Of a stretch of 64,000 nucleotides of DNA, positions 45,468 through 61,961 are shown one piece after another; position 1 is the stretch's first letter, and every line of letters begins with the position of its first letter. A program made the translations under genes and the position numbers. Origin of the DNA: Chlorops oryzae (taxonomy: Eukaryota; Arthropoda; Insecta; Diptera; Chloropidae); assembly GCA_020466095.1 (NCBI GenBank), contig CM035806.1, positions 2,040,602 to 2,104,601 on the forward strand, in the 5' to 3' direction. The notes beneath the pieces were generated by a model. That model had not been told where the DNA came from. It saw only the letters and a list, made by a program, of their open reading frames with translations, and searched no databases.

Positions 45468-47169
45468 CCCTCGTGGGGTGTAATATTCAAAAACTGTTCA
45501 CCTGTTCTGTTCTAAGGATTTCAACATTGATTTTATGCTGCTTCATAAAAGACATCACACGTCTTGAAAATTCTGGTGTTACCGGCTGGTCACCAATTCC
45601 AAGTACTAGAACATCTATTTTCGGATCGAGCGTATAAAACAAACTCAAGCTTTCTTCATTAATATCTTCGAACGAATTGACATTCCAAGAAAGTACAGAC
45701 CTTCAAAATGAATATTTATATTTAGATTGCATAACTTGTTCGTTCACTTACTTGGGAAATATCGCCATTGGCCCAACGATAACCATGTCGTTATTTAGAC
45801 GAAATCCAATTTGACTAAAACTCGACAACCATCAGACCATGCTCGACTTCAGTATTAAATATGGAAACTTTTGTTTTTCCATCTCCTTCGTACGCTGCTT
45901 TTCCATGCTGCCTGAATGATGGTCTGCAATTGATTGGACGAATACGCGGTATATGGGCTCTAATAGTTCCGGTCACAAGTGATTTTATTCCTGCTTGGAA
46001 GAATAGCCTTCCGGCCATTTTTTGTTATTGTTTGTTTTGCGTCTCTTTTACGATTTTTTATTTTTACAGCGTTGAGGTCAGCTGTTTCTTTGTATGGGAA
46101 AACAGCTGTTTCAATTATAGCGGCATTCAATGGAATACATTTACCCTACAATTAGTATATTTTTTTTTGAATACATATTCCAAATGAAAATTTGGGAAAA
46201 AAAATTTTAGAAAAAAAAAATTAATAAAAAAAAATATAGCAGCAAAGGAACAGTGTTGCCAGTTTAGGGGCTTTCCCCCTAGATTTAGGGGTTTTTCCTA
46301 CTTTTAGGGGGTCGTTTAGGGGGAACAAATTTTTAGGGGCATGATTAGGGGGAACAAATTTTCCTAGGAGAATTTTAGGGGCTTATGATATATATGTATA
46401 AACAAATGATGTGCGAAGTTTAAAGTGTTTGATATAGAAAATCTGTCAAATTTGTTGTTGTTCTTTCCAAATTACTTTTTTTCACTTCGAATATTGTACT
46501 TTTTAGGGGGCACATTTCGAATCTGGGGGGAGTTAAGGAGTAGTTTTAGGGGGAGCTACCTGGCAACACTGCAAAGGAACAGAAAAGAAACTAAAAGTTT
46601 ATTTGAAGAGCTCCGCGCCAAAGTGAATTTTCTCTGATTTATCTTTTAAAGTTGCATTTCGGTGTTGAAGCAATCCGTTGTCCCGAGATACTTTTTCAAC
46701 CCAGCATGGTTGGCTCTCCCGAAGCTGGACTTGCGGAATTAATTGAATTCATATTGAAAATGTTTACGCCGTCTGAACAACAACGTCTTGTGAATAAAGT
46801 TTTTTTAACCGGCGGATGCGCACAGTTCCCAGGTAATATCAAATACATAGTTCCGAAGGATTCCAAAAAAAAAATAATTCAACTCCTATAAAATCTTCGA
46901 ACATTTCAGGACTGAAAGAACGACTATCAAAAGAATTAACACAATCCAGGCCATTCCAGTCAACGCATAACATTTCGATTGCGAAATTACCAGAATTGGA
47001 TGCATGGCTGGGCGCACGTGATTTCTCGAAAACGGATGCTTTCATGTCAACTCTCACATTGAAGGAGAGCTATATGGAAAATGGAGGCGAATTTTTCAAA
47101 ACTCACTGCTATAGCAATAAATATTTTCCAACACCAGCGGCCGAATTAAAGTCAGCTTCACATTTTTAA
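43112..47169 (+). CDS. Arp5: Actin-related protein 5 (INO80 complex subunit)
   Basis: Nuclear actin-related protein of the INO80 chromatin remodeller, which with Ies6 couples ATP hydrolysis to nucleosome sliding. Exons: 43,112-43,208; 43,516-43,691; 43,760-43,907; 43,987-44,621; 44,705-45,193; 46,652-46,832; 46,910-47,169; all GT-AG, phases consistent, 661 residues. [14 protein letters not shown] (residues about 29-42) is the first phosphate loop, [17 protein letters not shown] (about 177-193) the second, and [18 protein letters not shown] the adenosine region. Residues about 275-500 are the charged insertion special to Arp5 ([20 protein letters not shown]), which splits the actin fold. The C-terminus [18 protein letters not shown] matches family members. 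Intron 5 (1,458 bp) contains antisense NDUFAF3 and a hAT MITE. Convergent with the MTP-beta gene, 114 bp away. Intact. Confidence 0.95.
45284..46018 (-). CDS. NDUFAF3: NDUFAF3, mitochondrial complex I assembly factor (nested, one frameshift)
   Basis: Mth938-domain protein that acts with NDUFAF4 in early assembly of complex I at the inner membrane. Minus-strand exons: 46,018-45,752; 45,700-45,502; 45,424-45,284. [20 protein letters not shown] looks like a mitochondrial presequence. [36 protein letters not shown] and [20 protein letters not shown] follow the human protein closely. In exon 1 the frame hits TAG after MVVEF, whereas the family sequence SQIGFRL continues one base over: there is one extra T in the minus-strand TTTT run (45,817-45,820). 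Without it the exons join in phase to 201 residues. Everything else is intact, so consensus error is a fair explanation. A (TTA)n microsatellite fills part of intron 2. The gene lies wholly inside Arp5 intron 5 on the opposite strand. Confidence 0.92.
45431..45466. repeat. (TTA)n microsatellite
   Basis: About twelve TTA units, within NDUFAF3 intron 2 and Arp5 intron 5. Confidence 0.95.
46251..46571. mobile_element. 321-bp hAT MITE in Arp5 intron 5
   Basis: The ends CAGTGTTGCCAG and its complement CTGGCAACACTG are flanked by a perfect 8-bp TSD CAAAGGAA (46,243-46,250; 46,572-46,579). CAGTGTTGCCA is a frequent insect hAT terminus. The interior is full of TTTAGGGGG/CCCCCTA words. Non-coding. 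Confidence 0.93.
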
Positions 47170-47236
47170 CTACAAAATAATTTATATATTCGAGAAAGAA
47201 AGAAAAAAATGCGAATTTCTATAGTTAAAAAATAAC

Positions 47237-47250
47237 TTTATTCGTTTATT
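47237..47250 (-). terminator. Two poly(A) signals of the MTP-beta gene
   Basis: AATAAA on the minus strand at 47,245-47,250 and 47,237-47,242, 34-47 bp beyond the stop, within the 114-bp interval shared with the convergent Arp5 3' end. Confidence 0.65.
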
Positions 47251-47283
47251 TTAAATGCAAATGGATTCAAAAAAGAATTAGTA

Positions 47284-50200
47284 TTAATTTGGAGTAGCAC
47301 CTGGATATCGTTCGATTAGCATGGCAACGCCTTGACCACCAGCAGCACATGCCGCAACAACGCCAAGTTGTCCGTCTTCTCGGACCAAACGATTGGCGGT
47401 ATGCATGCAAAGGCGTACACCTGTCGCGGCGAACGGATGTCCAATCGACAGTGAGCCTCCCCATTTATTCCATTTGTTCAGATCGGGAGTGCCAACTTTA
47501 CCGTTCAGTCCCATATAAGTTTTACAGAACCAATCGGAGTCCAGCGCTTTGAGATTTGCTAAAATTTGCCCAGCAAATGCCTCATGAATCTCCCATGAGT
47601 CGATATCGTGCAAGGACAAGTTCGTCTTTTTCAACAACTTTGGAATTGCATAGGCCGGACTGAGTAGCAATTGATCCATCGGATCTTGTGCTACATACAA
47701 GAAATCACGCAAATATGCCTTCGGCTGCAATCCTAGCTGTTTGGCCTTTTCTTCAGTCATAATTAGACATGCTGATGAACCATCGGTCTAAAAAAAAAAA
47801 AAAAAACAAATAATAATAATAATTACTATTGTTCCAATCTTATGCCACGTTTCCACTTAGTGTTTTATTGAGTGTTTTAGCGATTTTCGTGTTTAAGGCT
47901 AAAACAACTAGAATGTTATGCGTTTTATCCTACCAAATTTTAACACGTAGACAAGGTGTTTTAGTATAAAACATCATCAAAACGCAACTAAAACGTTAAA
48001 GAAGAAAATCAATTTTAAAAACTGTACATTTGTTAACAATTGCTTTTGTTTTTTTCAATTATTACGAAAGAAATTCAATTTTTTTCTTAAATTTAAAAAA
48101 TTACTAGTGGAAACGGTAGTGTTTTATTGACATGTTTTACTAAAACATCTAAATATAAAACATTTATGGAAACATGGCATTAGATGCTGGCCAATGGAAT
48201 TACCAAAAACGATGCATTCGCTGCTGTTATTGTTCCATGTGGCTTTATAAAAGCTGGTTTTAGTTTCTCTAATTTTTCAGGCGATGAGACTCTAATTCCA
48301 TTGTCTTTTTCAATTAGTTTATCAACGCCAGAGACTTGGATATTTAACAATTATATATAAAAAGAAAAAGATAAAAATTGAATACATCCTGAATAAAAAA
48401 AAAATTAAGATCACATACCTTTGAATGGAACTAAATCTGTTAAATAACCGGATTCTTGTGCTTTCTGCGCCAAAATATGCGAACGAAGTGCATAATCGTC
48501 CTGTTCTTTTCGAGACACTTGAAAGGCTGAAGACAAACGATCGGCGGAATGACCCATCGTTTCTCCAGATGAAAATTCCGCTACAGCTGGAAGCTGTTAA
48601 ATCATTGTATTAACAAGTAAGGGTGTTATAGTCAGGCGTGCCTGACAATAGAATACCCGACACAGACACTTATGTTCGAATAATTTTTAATATCAGGAGT
48701 TGTTTAAGGACATATTGGGCCCCATATACCGACTTTTGTTAAATTTCTTTATAAAAACCGCCCATTTGCCACGCCCAATTTTTCAATTTTTTTTTGGGAT
48801 TCTAATCGGACCCTTATATATACGCTTAAATTCTAAGTTTCATTGAAATATTTCAATAAAGTCCGCTTTTGAGGCATTTTTGGGATTTTTGTGACAGACC
48901 CTAGTACTAGAGGTACCCTTAATAATGGTTCTATCGAAAAAATTTTTTGGGGAGGACGTTACTGGCTATCAAGGAAGCATACGTGCCAACTTTCGTTCAA
49001 GACCCATTTGTATTTCGGATGTAGGAGACAATTTTCGAAAAACGCCCTTATGCCACGCCCACAAATTTTTTGAAATCATATTACTTGCCTTTAAACATGT
49101 TCAAATACCAAGTTTCATCAAAATATCTTGAAAAACTCAGGTTTTAGAGCAGTTTTTGTGATTTTCATAACAGACCCTAGTACTGGAGGTACCCCTAAAA
49201 ATGGTCCGATCGGGTCCATTCTCGAACTTGTTCTTACTCATGTCCCCGTGAGCACGCATACCAAATTTTGTCAAGATAGCTCAACTCCTTCGATAAGATA
49301 ACTGTATACAAACAGACAGACAGACGACGGACGGACATGTCTAAATCGAATCTCCTGGTGACGCTGATCATTTCTATATATATTTTGTATGGTCTATCTC
49401 GACTGGTTCTGGGTGTTACACACAACCCAACAAACGCAATATACCCTCGACACAGAGTGTGTCGGGTATAAAATATATATATATATATATATATTCACCA
49501 AAGCTCGAAGAACTTACTTCAGGGATCAAAAAGTTCGGACGGATCGATGAAAGCAATGCCAAACGTTGTCCTAAAGTCTTTGCTTTATTCGCGCGCAACA
49601 TCAAACTTCGCATTTTCCTTGAATGACGAATTGGCACATCGGACATAAATTCAACACCACCTGCTATTATAATGTCATATGTATTCGTTGCGATCAAGCC
49701 CATACCAGTTGTTATTGCCTGGAAAATGAATTTTGAATAAATAAAAAAAAAAAAAAAATACATATGGACAAAATTCTAGTTGAGCGAACTTACAGCATTT
49801 GAGCTAACACACGCCATGGTAACTGTATGAGCTGGAGTTTTGTTACTAAAACCTGCCGCCAATGAGGCCTCTCGTGCTATATTTGATGTTTTCACTTCTT
49901 GAATAACAGTTCCATAAATGATATAATCGATAAGGTCCTTCTCAAGTTTCGTTTTTCGCAGCAAACTCCTGAAGGGTTTTTAAGAAATTTTATTCACATT
50001 TTATTCACATTTTCTTTATACATATCTATACACAGTACTTACAGCAGTGCATGACGAGCTAGCTCGTGCGGCATCAGTTTGGAGTACTCAGTTCCTGAGA
50101 GTAAAAATGGACTTCGCACTCCATCCACTAAAACAATATTTTTCCCTTGCGTGTTGCTCAACTTTTTTGGATGCACTTGAGCTGCGGAAAGATAGCGAAC

Positions 50201-51797
50201 AGCAGCTAAAAGAGAACGAATTCATTTTGAATTGTGAAAAGTGTTAAATAAAATAAACGGCATGTTATATTGCTTCTGCAAGAATAATGTTGCAGTAATA
50301 TTATATCAATGTAAAAGTTGTAATATGAAAGTGCAACATTGCTGTAATGTTGCAGCAGTTTTGCATTTTCAATATTTATAATAAAATGTTGCTGCAATAT
50401 TGCATATTTAATACATATACAATGTATAATGAAAAGGCGGACATTCACATATTGCAGCAACATTACTGCAATATGCAATGTTGCAGAAGCAATACTGCTG
50501 CAATATTGTAGCAATTTAAAATGCCGACTGGGGCCGTGTATAAACTGTAAAATGACATATCGGTATGGGAATTTCCAAACGGACGCGACACCATTAAATG
50601 AGCAATTTTAAATCCCGAATTCAAGTATGCGGTAAATATTACTTTTGCTTCTCAATACTTTCGTGCAGCTTATGCGGACTTTTATATTTTTCATAGTTTC
50701 TATGCAGTCTTGAATAGCAATCAGCTATATACGGACGCGACAAAAAGTTTACTTTTTCTGAAAATGCCCATACAGTGTTCGATGAAGCTTCTTTGAAAAA
50801 ATTGGAAGAAAAAATTGGGAGGAAAAATTGGGAGCAAATTTGGGATAAAAATTGGGAGCAAAATTGGAAGAAAAAATTGGGAGCAAAAATTGGAAGAAAA
50901 AATTGGGAGCAAAATTGGAGAAAAAATTGGGAGCAAAATTGGAAGAAAAAATTGGGAGCAAAAATTGGAAGAAAAAATTGGGAGAAAAAATTGGGAGCAA
51001 AATTGGAAGAAAAAATTGGGAGAAAAAATGTTCTTTATTATTCCCAGCGTAAGCCGTCTGTCCGTCCGTCCGTGTCGGATCTCCTCCGAAACGGCTGAAC
51101 CAATCAAGTCGAAATTTGGTATATCGGGGTCCGAGTATGATCCTAAGGAGACATCCGCCCACTGCCACGCCCACATATGAATTTATTGTGTTTTCAGTAA
51201 AATGCTTGTAACTTGCGAACCACTCAACACATTCCATTGATATTTGATGTACTGGTAAACTACGAAAAGGGACATATCCTGGCAAAAAATGGACGCCGCC
51301 CTCCTCGAGCCACGCCCACAAATAAGGCTTATCGTAACTTGTGAAGTAAAAGGCGTAGAAGCTTCAAATTCGCAACATAGGTTGACCAAGGCAAATGAAA
51401 GGTGTAGGAAAAAGATGTATATGGCCCGCCCACTGCCACGCCCACAAATAGAGAAGCAACACATTTCCATTGAAAAGGATTTCGATTTTCGAATGGTCTC
51501 CATAATTTATAAATTTTACCGCAAGAAATGAAACGATCAAGATCATCTGAGCAGCTGATTTCGCTTGGGTCCAAAGGTCGAAATTTGTTTTAAATATGAA
51601 AGGAATTATTCTTCGGCTGAATTTTAAATGGAAGCATTTAACGTAGCAGAGTTTAATTGATTGATTATTATTATTTAATGCTTGCTGTAGTATATATAAA
51701 ATAAAATTCCAAAAATAAATTGGAAATTACCTTTGCTTTCGAAATTCGTCAGTTTCGCCAGCAATGAACCGAATTTCTGCATATGACCGAATTGCAT
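47284..51797 (-). CDS. Mtpbeta: Mitochondrial trifunctional protein beta subunit (3-ketoacyl-CoA thiolase)
   Basis: HADHB orthologue: thiolytic cleavage of long-chain 3-ketoacyl-CoA, the last step of beta-oxidation, in the inner-membrane trifunctional complex. Minus exons: 51,797-51,731; 50,205-50,043; 49,968-49,794; 49,718-49,518; 48,593-48,419; 48,334-48,204; 47,787-47,284; phases all agree, 471 residues (human 474). [20 protein letters not shown] is a basic, hydroxyl-rich presequence. [15 protein letters not shown] opens the mature part. The acyl-accepting Cys is C130 ([11 protein letters not shown]); the other active-site residues are H372 (HEAF), H421 (GHPF) and C451 ([10 protein letters not shown]). 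GHPFAATG has Ala where HADHB usually has Gly. [19 protein letters not shown] and [20 protein letters not shown] are HADHB-specific. Introns 1, 4 and 6 contain repeats. Intact. Confidence 0.96.
47843..48179. mobile_element. 337-bp MITE with TTA TSD (Harbinger-like)
   Basis: TTA occurs on both sides (47,840-47,842; 48,180-48,182), with ends TGCCACGTTTCCA and (complement) TGCCATGTTTCCA. AGTGTTTTATTGA-type repeats lie inside. In an MTP-beta intron. A partial relative (GTGGAAACGGTAGTGTTTTA) is at 59,350-59,435. Confidence 0.75.
48613..49470. mobile_element. GTCGGGTAT repeat, copy 2, in an MTP-beta intron
   Basis: Near full-length match to 18,879-19,809: same start (CAAGTAAGGGTGTTATAGTC) and same end (GTGTCGGGTATA), with the same doubled CCTAGTACT...GGTACCC blocks and TGCCACGCCC boxes. 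The CAGA microsatellite is short here. It occupies most of intron 4, between exons ending 49,518 and starting 48,593. Confidence 0.8.
50260..50525. repeat. TGCTGCAATATTGCA palindromic repeat array
   Basis: ATTGCTTCTGCAA...ATGTTGCAG on the left is roughly complementary to ATTGCAGCAACATTACTGCA and ATGTTGCAGAAGCAAT on the right. The interior repeats GTTGCAGCA and TGCTGCAATATTGCA. Probably a hairpin MITE in MTP-beta intron 1. Confidence 0.65.
50790..51035. repeat. Tandem AAATTGGGAGCAAAATTGG repeat
   Basis: About ten units of 22-26 bp (AAATTGGAAGAAAAAATTGG, GAGC). Open in several frames because the units contain no stop; the repetitive Lys/Trp/Gly peptides are artefacts. Confidence 0.85.
51036..51540. 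mobile_element. Dispersed repeat with GTCCGTCCGTCC and CCACGCCCAC boxes
   Basis: GTCTGTCCGTCCGTCCGTGT, ATCTCCTCCGAAACGGCTGA and three blocks each ending in a CCACGCCCAC box (about 51,161, 51,310 and 51,435). Similar in style to, but not alignable with, the GTCGGGTAT elements. Within MTP-beta intron 1, next to the 50,790 tandem array. Confidence 0.55.
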
Positions 51798-52211
51798 TGT
51801 GAAAGTTTTCGAAACTCTTGATGAAGCAGAAATATATATAATAATTAACAAAAAAAGGCTGGTTAGATCTTCAAATAAATGAATAAAAAAAAATACTGAT
51901 CTGCTGTGTTACAGAATCGAATTATGATTGGTTACTTGGAGTACTAGAAACATGGCGGTGCTTCGTACGAACGTGCACGTTGGACGACTACGTAGGATAG
52001 CCAAAAATTTTCGAATTCCTCTACGCGAGTAGTAAAATCAAAATCTGAAGATCTGAGAAGCTCGCTATCACATCGATTGTTATTTAAGTAACTTTTATTT
52101 TCGAAAATAACTGAAATTTTCAATTAAGAGATCAAAGGTTCAAATGCGTAGTTATTTTTTTTTTCTAATTGAACCGTCGCAATCCTTGTGCTTGTGGTAA
52201 TGTACATACTA

Positions 52212-52336
52212 GTGGTACTCATGCAGCTTCGCAAATTATGGGAAAAGAGAAATTTGTCAAACAACTGTCAAAATTTATATGAAAATTAACGATGGGAAAA
52301 GTTGCGAAGGCATTTGCGAAGCTGCATGAGTACCAC
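52212..52336 (+). mobile_element. 125-bp TA MITE, copy 2 (intact ends)
   Basis: TA-GTGGTACTCATGCAGCTTCG ... complement-TA, with perfect TA on both sides (52,210-52,211; 52,337-52,338) and about 26-bp TIRs. Best-preserved copy of the four. Confidence 0.92.
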
Positions 52337-52669
52337 TAATATTTCTTTCCAATTAACTTTTTTTTATTAAGTTAATTTTACTTTGAACATCAGTTTCCTA
52401 AATAATTTGCTGTTACATTAAGGGCGGGTTTATTGTGGACAGGTTTGAGGCAAATTCAAAAGATTTCGAATTCCTTTTTCCTCCTACGCGTTTTTTATGT
52501 TAGTTTATAGATTGTATATCTATAATATCTATATATCTTTGTATATGTCATACCATGGACAATTGTTTTATAATAATGTTGCGTATTTTATTATTTACAT
52601 AAAGAATACATAGGGGAAAGTATCGCACCCAATAGCCGTCTCTTTTTCTTCCCATTAGGAGTGTTAATA

Positions 52670-52796
52670 GTGGTATTCCTGCAGCTTCGCAAATGCCGTC
52701 GCAACTTTTCCCATCGTAAATTTTCATGTAAAATTTTTGACAGTTGTGTGACAAATTTCTCATTTCCCACAATTTGCGAAGCTGAATGAGTTCCAC
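52670..52796 (-). mobile_element. 127-bp TA MITE, copy 3
   Basis: Inverted relative to copy 2; TA at 52,668-52,669 and 52,797-52,798. It shares GCAACTTTTCCCATCG and TGACAGTTGTGTGACAAATT. Confidence 0.9.
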
Positions 52797-53228
52797 TAAT
52801 ATCTTCTGAATTGATTGATTTTTTTTAGAAATTTTCTACTCTAACCTCCTTAGGATGGTCATTCGAGTAAATTCGGACAAAACATTTTCGTACTTGATTA
52901 AGATTTTGTGTATCTATTAGATTAATATCGCTCTAGACACATCACAAATACGGGCGTCAGCAGTGTGGGGATGGAAAATTATTGACCCTTTACACTACTC
53001 AACTATTGACCATCAATTCTTACTTTCGGCGAAGTGCGAGGAATTACAGAAAAAAAAGACCGTTTTTTTTTTGGTTGCACGTACCTAGTCAACCGTTTCG
53101 TGCGCTCTTTCCTACGTATTAACACGAATGAAATTCCAAAAGCAAATAAAAATAACAATTGACTAGTGTAAAAGCCTCTTAGTAATATTACGCTGCGCCT
53201 CGACGGCCAATAATTATTGCTAGTAAGA

Positions 53229-53386
53229 GGCCATTTACACGTCAAGACATTTCGATAATGAAACACACATTTTGTGGGCTAGGGACGCTCGGGGATGTGG
53301 TATGATAGCGTTTTTCTCTCTCCCCCCTGCCTCCCTTGCCAACGAAAGTTTCTTTCATTATCGAAATGTCTTAACGTGTAAATGGC
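53229..53386. mobile_element. ~158-bp MITE with ~32-bp TIRs
   Basis: GGCCATTTACACGTCAAGAC (then ATTTCGATAATGAAA) and the complement of the right end GCCATTTACACGTTAAGACA agree except at one base. The loop carries CTCTCCCCCCTGCCTCCC. A truncated relative is at 42,722-42,835. Confidence 0.85.
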
Positions 53387-53930
53387 GTATAATCTGTCAA
53401 ATTGCTTTGCCAGGTAGAGGCAATATTGCCAGGGTGAGATTTTTATGTTATGCCATCTTCATATTCAAAATGACTTTGAACAGGCTACTACGCTGCGCAT
53501 GCGCTCTCGATGCCTTGAAACAACTTTGCGACGAGTGTGACAAAGAAGAAAAACGAAGTAAACCAACATTTTGGGTTATGTGATCCATTTTTGCAATAAC
53601 GGGATCAACATAGTTTGAACTCCATTTTGACGATATACACACTTTGAAAATTTCATAGAAATGAAATTCGGCTGTCCAATAGCAAAATGACGGCTCATTG
53701 CCAAACTCAAAGCTGGAAATCGCAGTATGGCAATTACTACGTTTATGCGTATGCCTCATTTGCAAATAAAAAATATTGCACATATCAAATTTCCCCACAT
53801 AAACGCTGAGTTGAATTCTTATTTGCAAATAAGTAAGTCGCGAAAATAAGTCGTGAATAACGCAATCTATTTGCAAATAAAGCTCAAGGTGCTGCCACAT
53901 ATTTTTGACGACGGTATTTTTGCCTTCTAC

Positions 53931-54240
53931 ACTTGGCAATTTTAGTTGCGCAACTCGCGAGTTTGTAGGAGAGACGAGGTACGGGCAAGGTATGGGGAAA
54001 ATTGCTGTCGCGAGTTGCTCGTACAGGCAATTTTGTGCGATACGCTTTGTGCATCTCTTTCTTACTTTCAAACGTGAAGATGCCATCTCTTTCTTACTTT
54101 CAAACGTGAAAATGGCGTCGGGGCTGTTTTTGACGATCGAGCAACTCGAGTTGCTGGCCCAATACACGTAGACACGAAAGCAACTCCAAAAGAGAATTCG
54201 ATATGAGTTGCGCAACTAAAGTTGCCTAGTGTAAAAGGGC
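53931..54240. mobile_element. ~310-bp MITE with TTAGTTGCGCAACTCG arms
   Basis: The left arm CCTTCTACACTTGGCAATTT (then TAGTTGCGCAACTC) and the complement of the right arm CCCTTTTACACTAGGCAACT (then TTAGTTGCGCAACTC) match over about 36 bp. A 26-bp direct repeat with CTTTCTTACTTTCAAACGTG lies in the middle. Confidence 0.8.
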
Positions 54241-54873
54241 TCAATATTGTTCAAAGTTGAAAGATTTGCTAGCAATAAATTTATTGCTTTCGATACATGT
54301 TAACATTTGACTAAGTATCGCAGATTGAACTACGTCATTTCGATCTTCTCTGATCATCCACAAAATTGTTCATTTCAAATACAGTAATTAATTATTGCCT
54401 GTCGAGACGCCATGTTAACATTTGACTACAGTATCGATGAAAACTATCGATCAATTTCGATATTCTCGAGAGTCAGTCACACAAACAATGTTTTTCAAAT
54501 ACATAATTAAGCAAGTGGAGGAAGACGTACAAAGAAAATAGACGCTTGTTTGTTAAATTTTCCGGAACATTGTTGTGCTTCGTTTTCTTCTTTATGCATT
54601 GAAATGGAATGTTTTGCGGAAAATTGTTCGTGTGTGTGAATTGGTGTAAATGTTAAAATTGACTGAAAAATTGTTCATATATCGATATTATGCAAACTGC
54701 TTCAACTATCGACAAACCAAAACCATCGACAGTAAGGTCAAGACTATCGATGAACTACCAGCGTTAAGCAGCTGAGAGTAACAAAATTCCAATAAGAATA
54801 AAAAATAAGACGAAAATCAGGTTTTTCTTGTAAGTTAAAACATTTTAAAGTTCTCAAAAAAAAAAAACAAATT

Positions 54874-60327
<5,454 letters not shown>

Positions 60328-60366
60328 TAAGTCGGAATTTTATTTTGTTATTAGTTTTAAATTTAA

Positions 60367-61094
60367 GGGGACCTTCTGTTTTAGAGCACGAAAATTAAGG
60401 GTATTTTCATGATTTTTTTTTTTTTTTTGGTATTAAGCCAAATAAAAAACGGGGTTCTAGGCTTGCAGGATTTTTGTTTGATTTATTGACAATCCGAAAA
60501 AAATGTTGTTGTATTTTTTTTTGTTTTTTTTTTTATTTTTTAAAAATGGCGGCGAAATAGACGCTTTTTTAAAAAGTACCTCCGTGGCGTGCACGATTTC
60601 GTAAGTTCGGGTTATCCGAAAAAAAAAATTATTTATTTATCAGAATGAATGCGGCCATCGGGTGAGCTACAACAAAAAAAAAATTTTTTTTAAATTACAA
60701 AATGGCGCATTTTTTAATTTAACACATCAAAAAACGCCCTTTTTTTGCCCATTTTTTTAATGAAAAAATATGAAGTTCTTGAAATAAAATTTTGGCTGTA
60801 GCTCACCCGATAGCCATCGATGTTGTGAATAACATATAAAAATTTCAGACGAATCGGTTCGATGGTTTTTTTTTGTTTTCATGTACGCCATTTCAAAAAA
60901 AGTGGTTCAAAGTTGCTTTGATCAAGCGCGCTGCCTGCTGTCTCCACCTACTAAAACGGCTGTAGCAAAGAAAATATTGTCAATATCTTCATGAAACTTT
61001 GCCAGCATATTCTTAGAAGTCTATTCTTCCGAAATATATAAAAAAAAAAAAAAAAAACGATTTTCAAAAAATTCTAGACCAGAAGGAGGTCCCC
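60367..61094. mobile_element. TTAA-flanked element, 728 bp, second family
   Basis: TTAA on both sides (60,363-60,366; 61,095-61,098). Ends GGGGACCTTCTG and (complement) GGGGACCTCCTTCTGG. The interior has poly-T tracts and AGCTCACCCGATRGCCATCG. Same TTAA target as the element at 40,741, but the interiors do not align. In membralin intron 9. Confidence 0.8.
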
Positions 61095-61323
61095 TTAATT
61101 CATTTTGGCAATAGTTTTTGTTGATATTTTACATTATTTACTTGAATTAAAAGTTCGGTAAGCGGTAGGCTTATCGAAAATACAGGAATAAAAAACATTT
61201 TTATTAATAAGAAACACACCAGTTGAAAGTTGAAAGAGTTGGCGTTGCGAACGCTGCAATAAATGGAAGTGTTCTTCAGATCAATATGAGAATTCTTCGA
61301 TTTCCGTGAAATTAGCAATGATA

Positions 61324-61324
<1 letters not shown>

Positions 61325-61356
<32 letters not shown>
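61325..61356. repeat. Poly(A) tract
   Basis: A run of about 32 A residues. Confidence 0.95.
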
Positions 61357-61358
<2 letters not shown>

Positions 61359-61773
61359 TCGATGAGCTTAAAAATAAAAGACTATTCAAAGTTTGCATAT
61401 AGATCAACAGAAATTAACCTTTCGATTCATTCGTCTAGTTATTTAGAAGGAGAATAGGCGTTTAGGACGATGCTTTAGGGGCGATGCAAAAGTTTATTAT
61501 GGACGTCGAGCAGGTTGCCACTCGCCTTAAGTATTTTTGTACCAGACCAATCCAAAAAATGTACCAAAACCGAAAAAAATGTACCAAAAAAATATTTTAG
61601 CTTCGCATATTTATTATACAAAAAAGTAATAACAAAAACAGTATTCAGCCAAAAAACCAAAATAAAAAGGTACAATGCTTTGCACGAAATATTCTTTTTG
61701 TGCAAAAAATATTTTTTAAATTATAATACTAAAAAAAACAGTCTTTAGGTGACCAAACGTTAGAGAATCATTA

Positions 61774-61894
61774 GTGGGACTCATGCAGCTTCGCAATGCC
61801 TTCGCAACTTTTCCCATCGTAAATTTTCATAAAATTTTGACAGTTGTGTACAAATTTCTCATTTCCCACAATTTGCGAAGTGCATGAGTACCAC
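61774..61894 (-). mobile_element. TA MITE, copy 4 (121 bp, several deletions)
   Basis: GTGGGACTCATGCAGCTTCG...GTGCATGAGTACCAC, nested in the hAT remnant. Relative to copies 2 and 3 it lacks single bases at several places (for example GTTGTGTACAAA for GTTGTGTGACAAA), and its right TA is changed to AT. Confidence 0.88.
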
Positions 61895-61961
61895 ATTATT
61901 AATTATTTTACACAGCTCTTTTGACAGCATAAATTATTAAGTGGGCGTATTCTAACTTTTT

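Larger units (their letters stand above)
51798..54873. other. Intergenic region between divergent MTP-beta and membralin
   Basis: Divergent promoters about 3 kb apart, the gap filled by MITEs at 52,212, 52,670, 53,229, about 53,739 and 53,931. The 768-base minus frame at 53,448-54,215 crosses element boundaries and is not treated as a gene. Confidence 0.6.

Noticed and set aside
50749..51180. Long frames of [15 protein letters not shown] type on both strands
   Set aside because: Entirely within a short tandem repeat that lacks stops in several frames.
53448..54215. 768-base open frame on the minus strand
   Set aside because: It crosses the MITE boundaries at 53,931 and about 53,739, has no family-like composition, and is explained by stop-poor repeat sequence.
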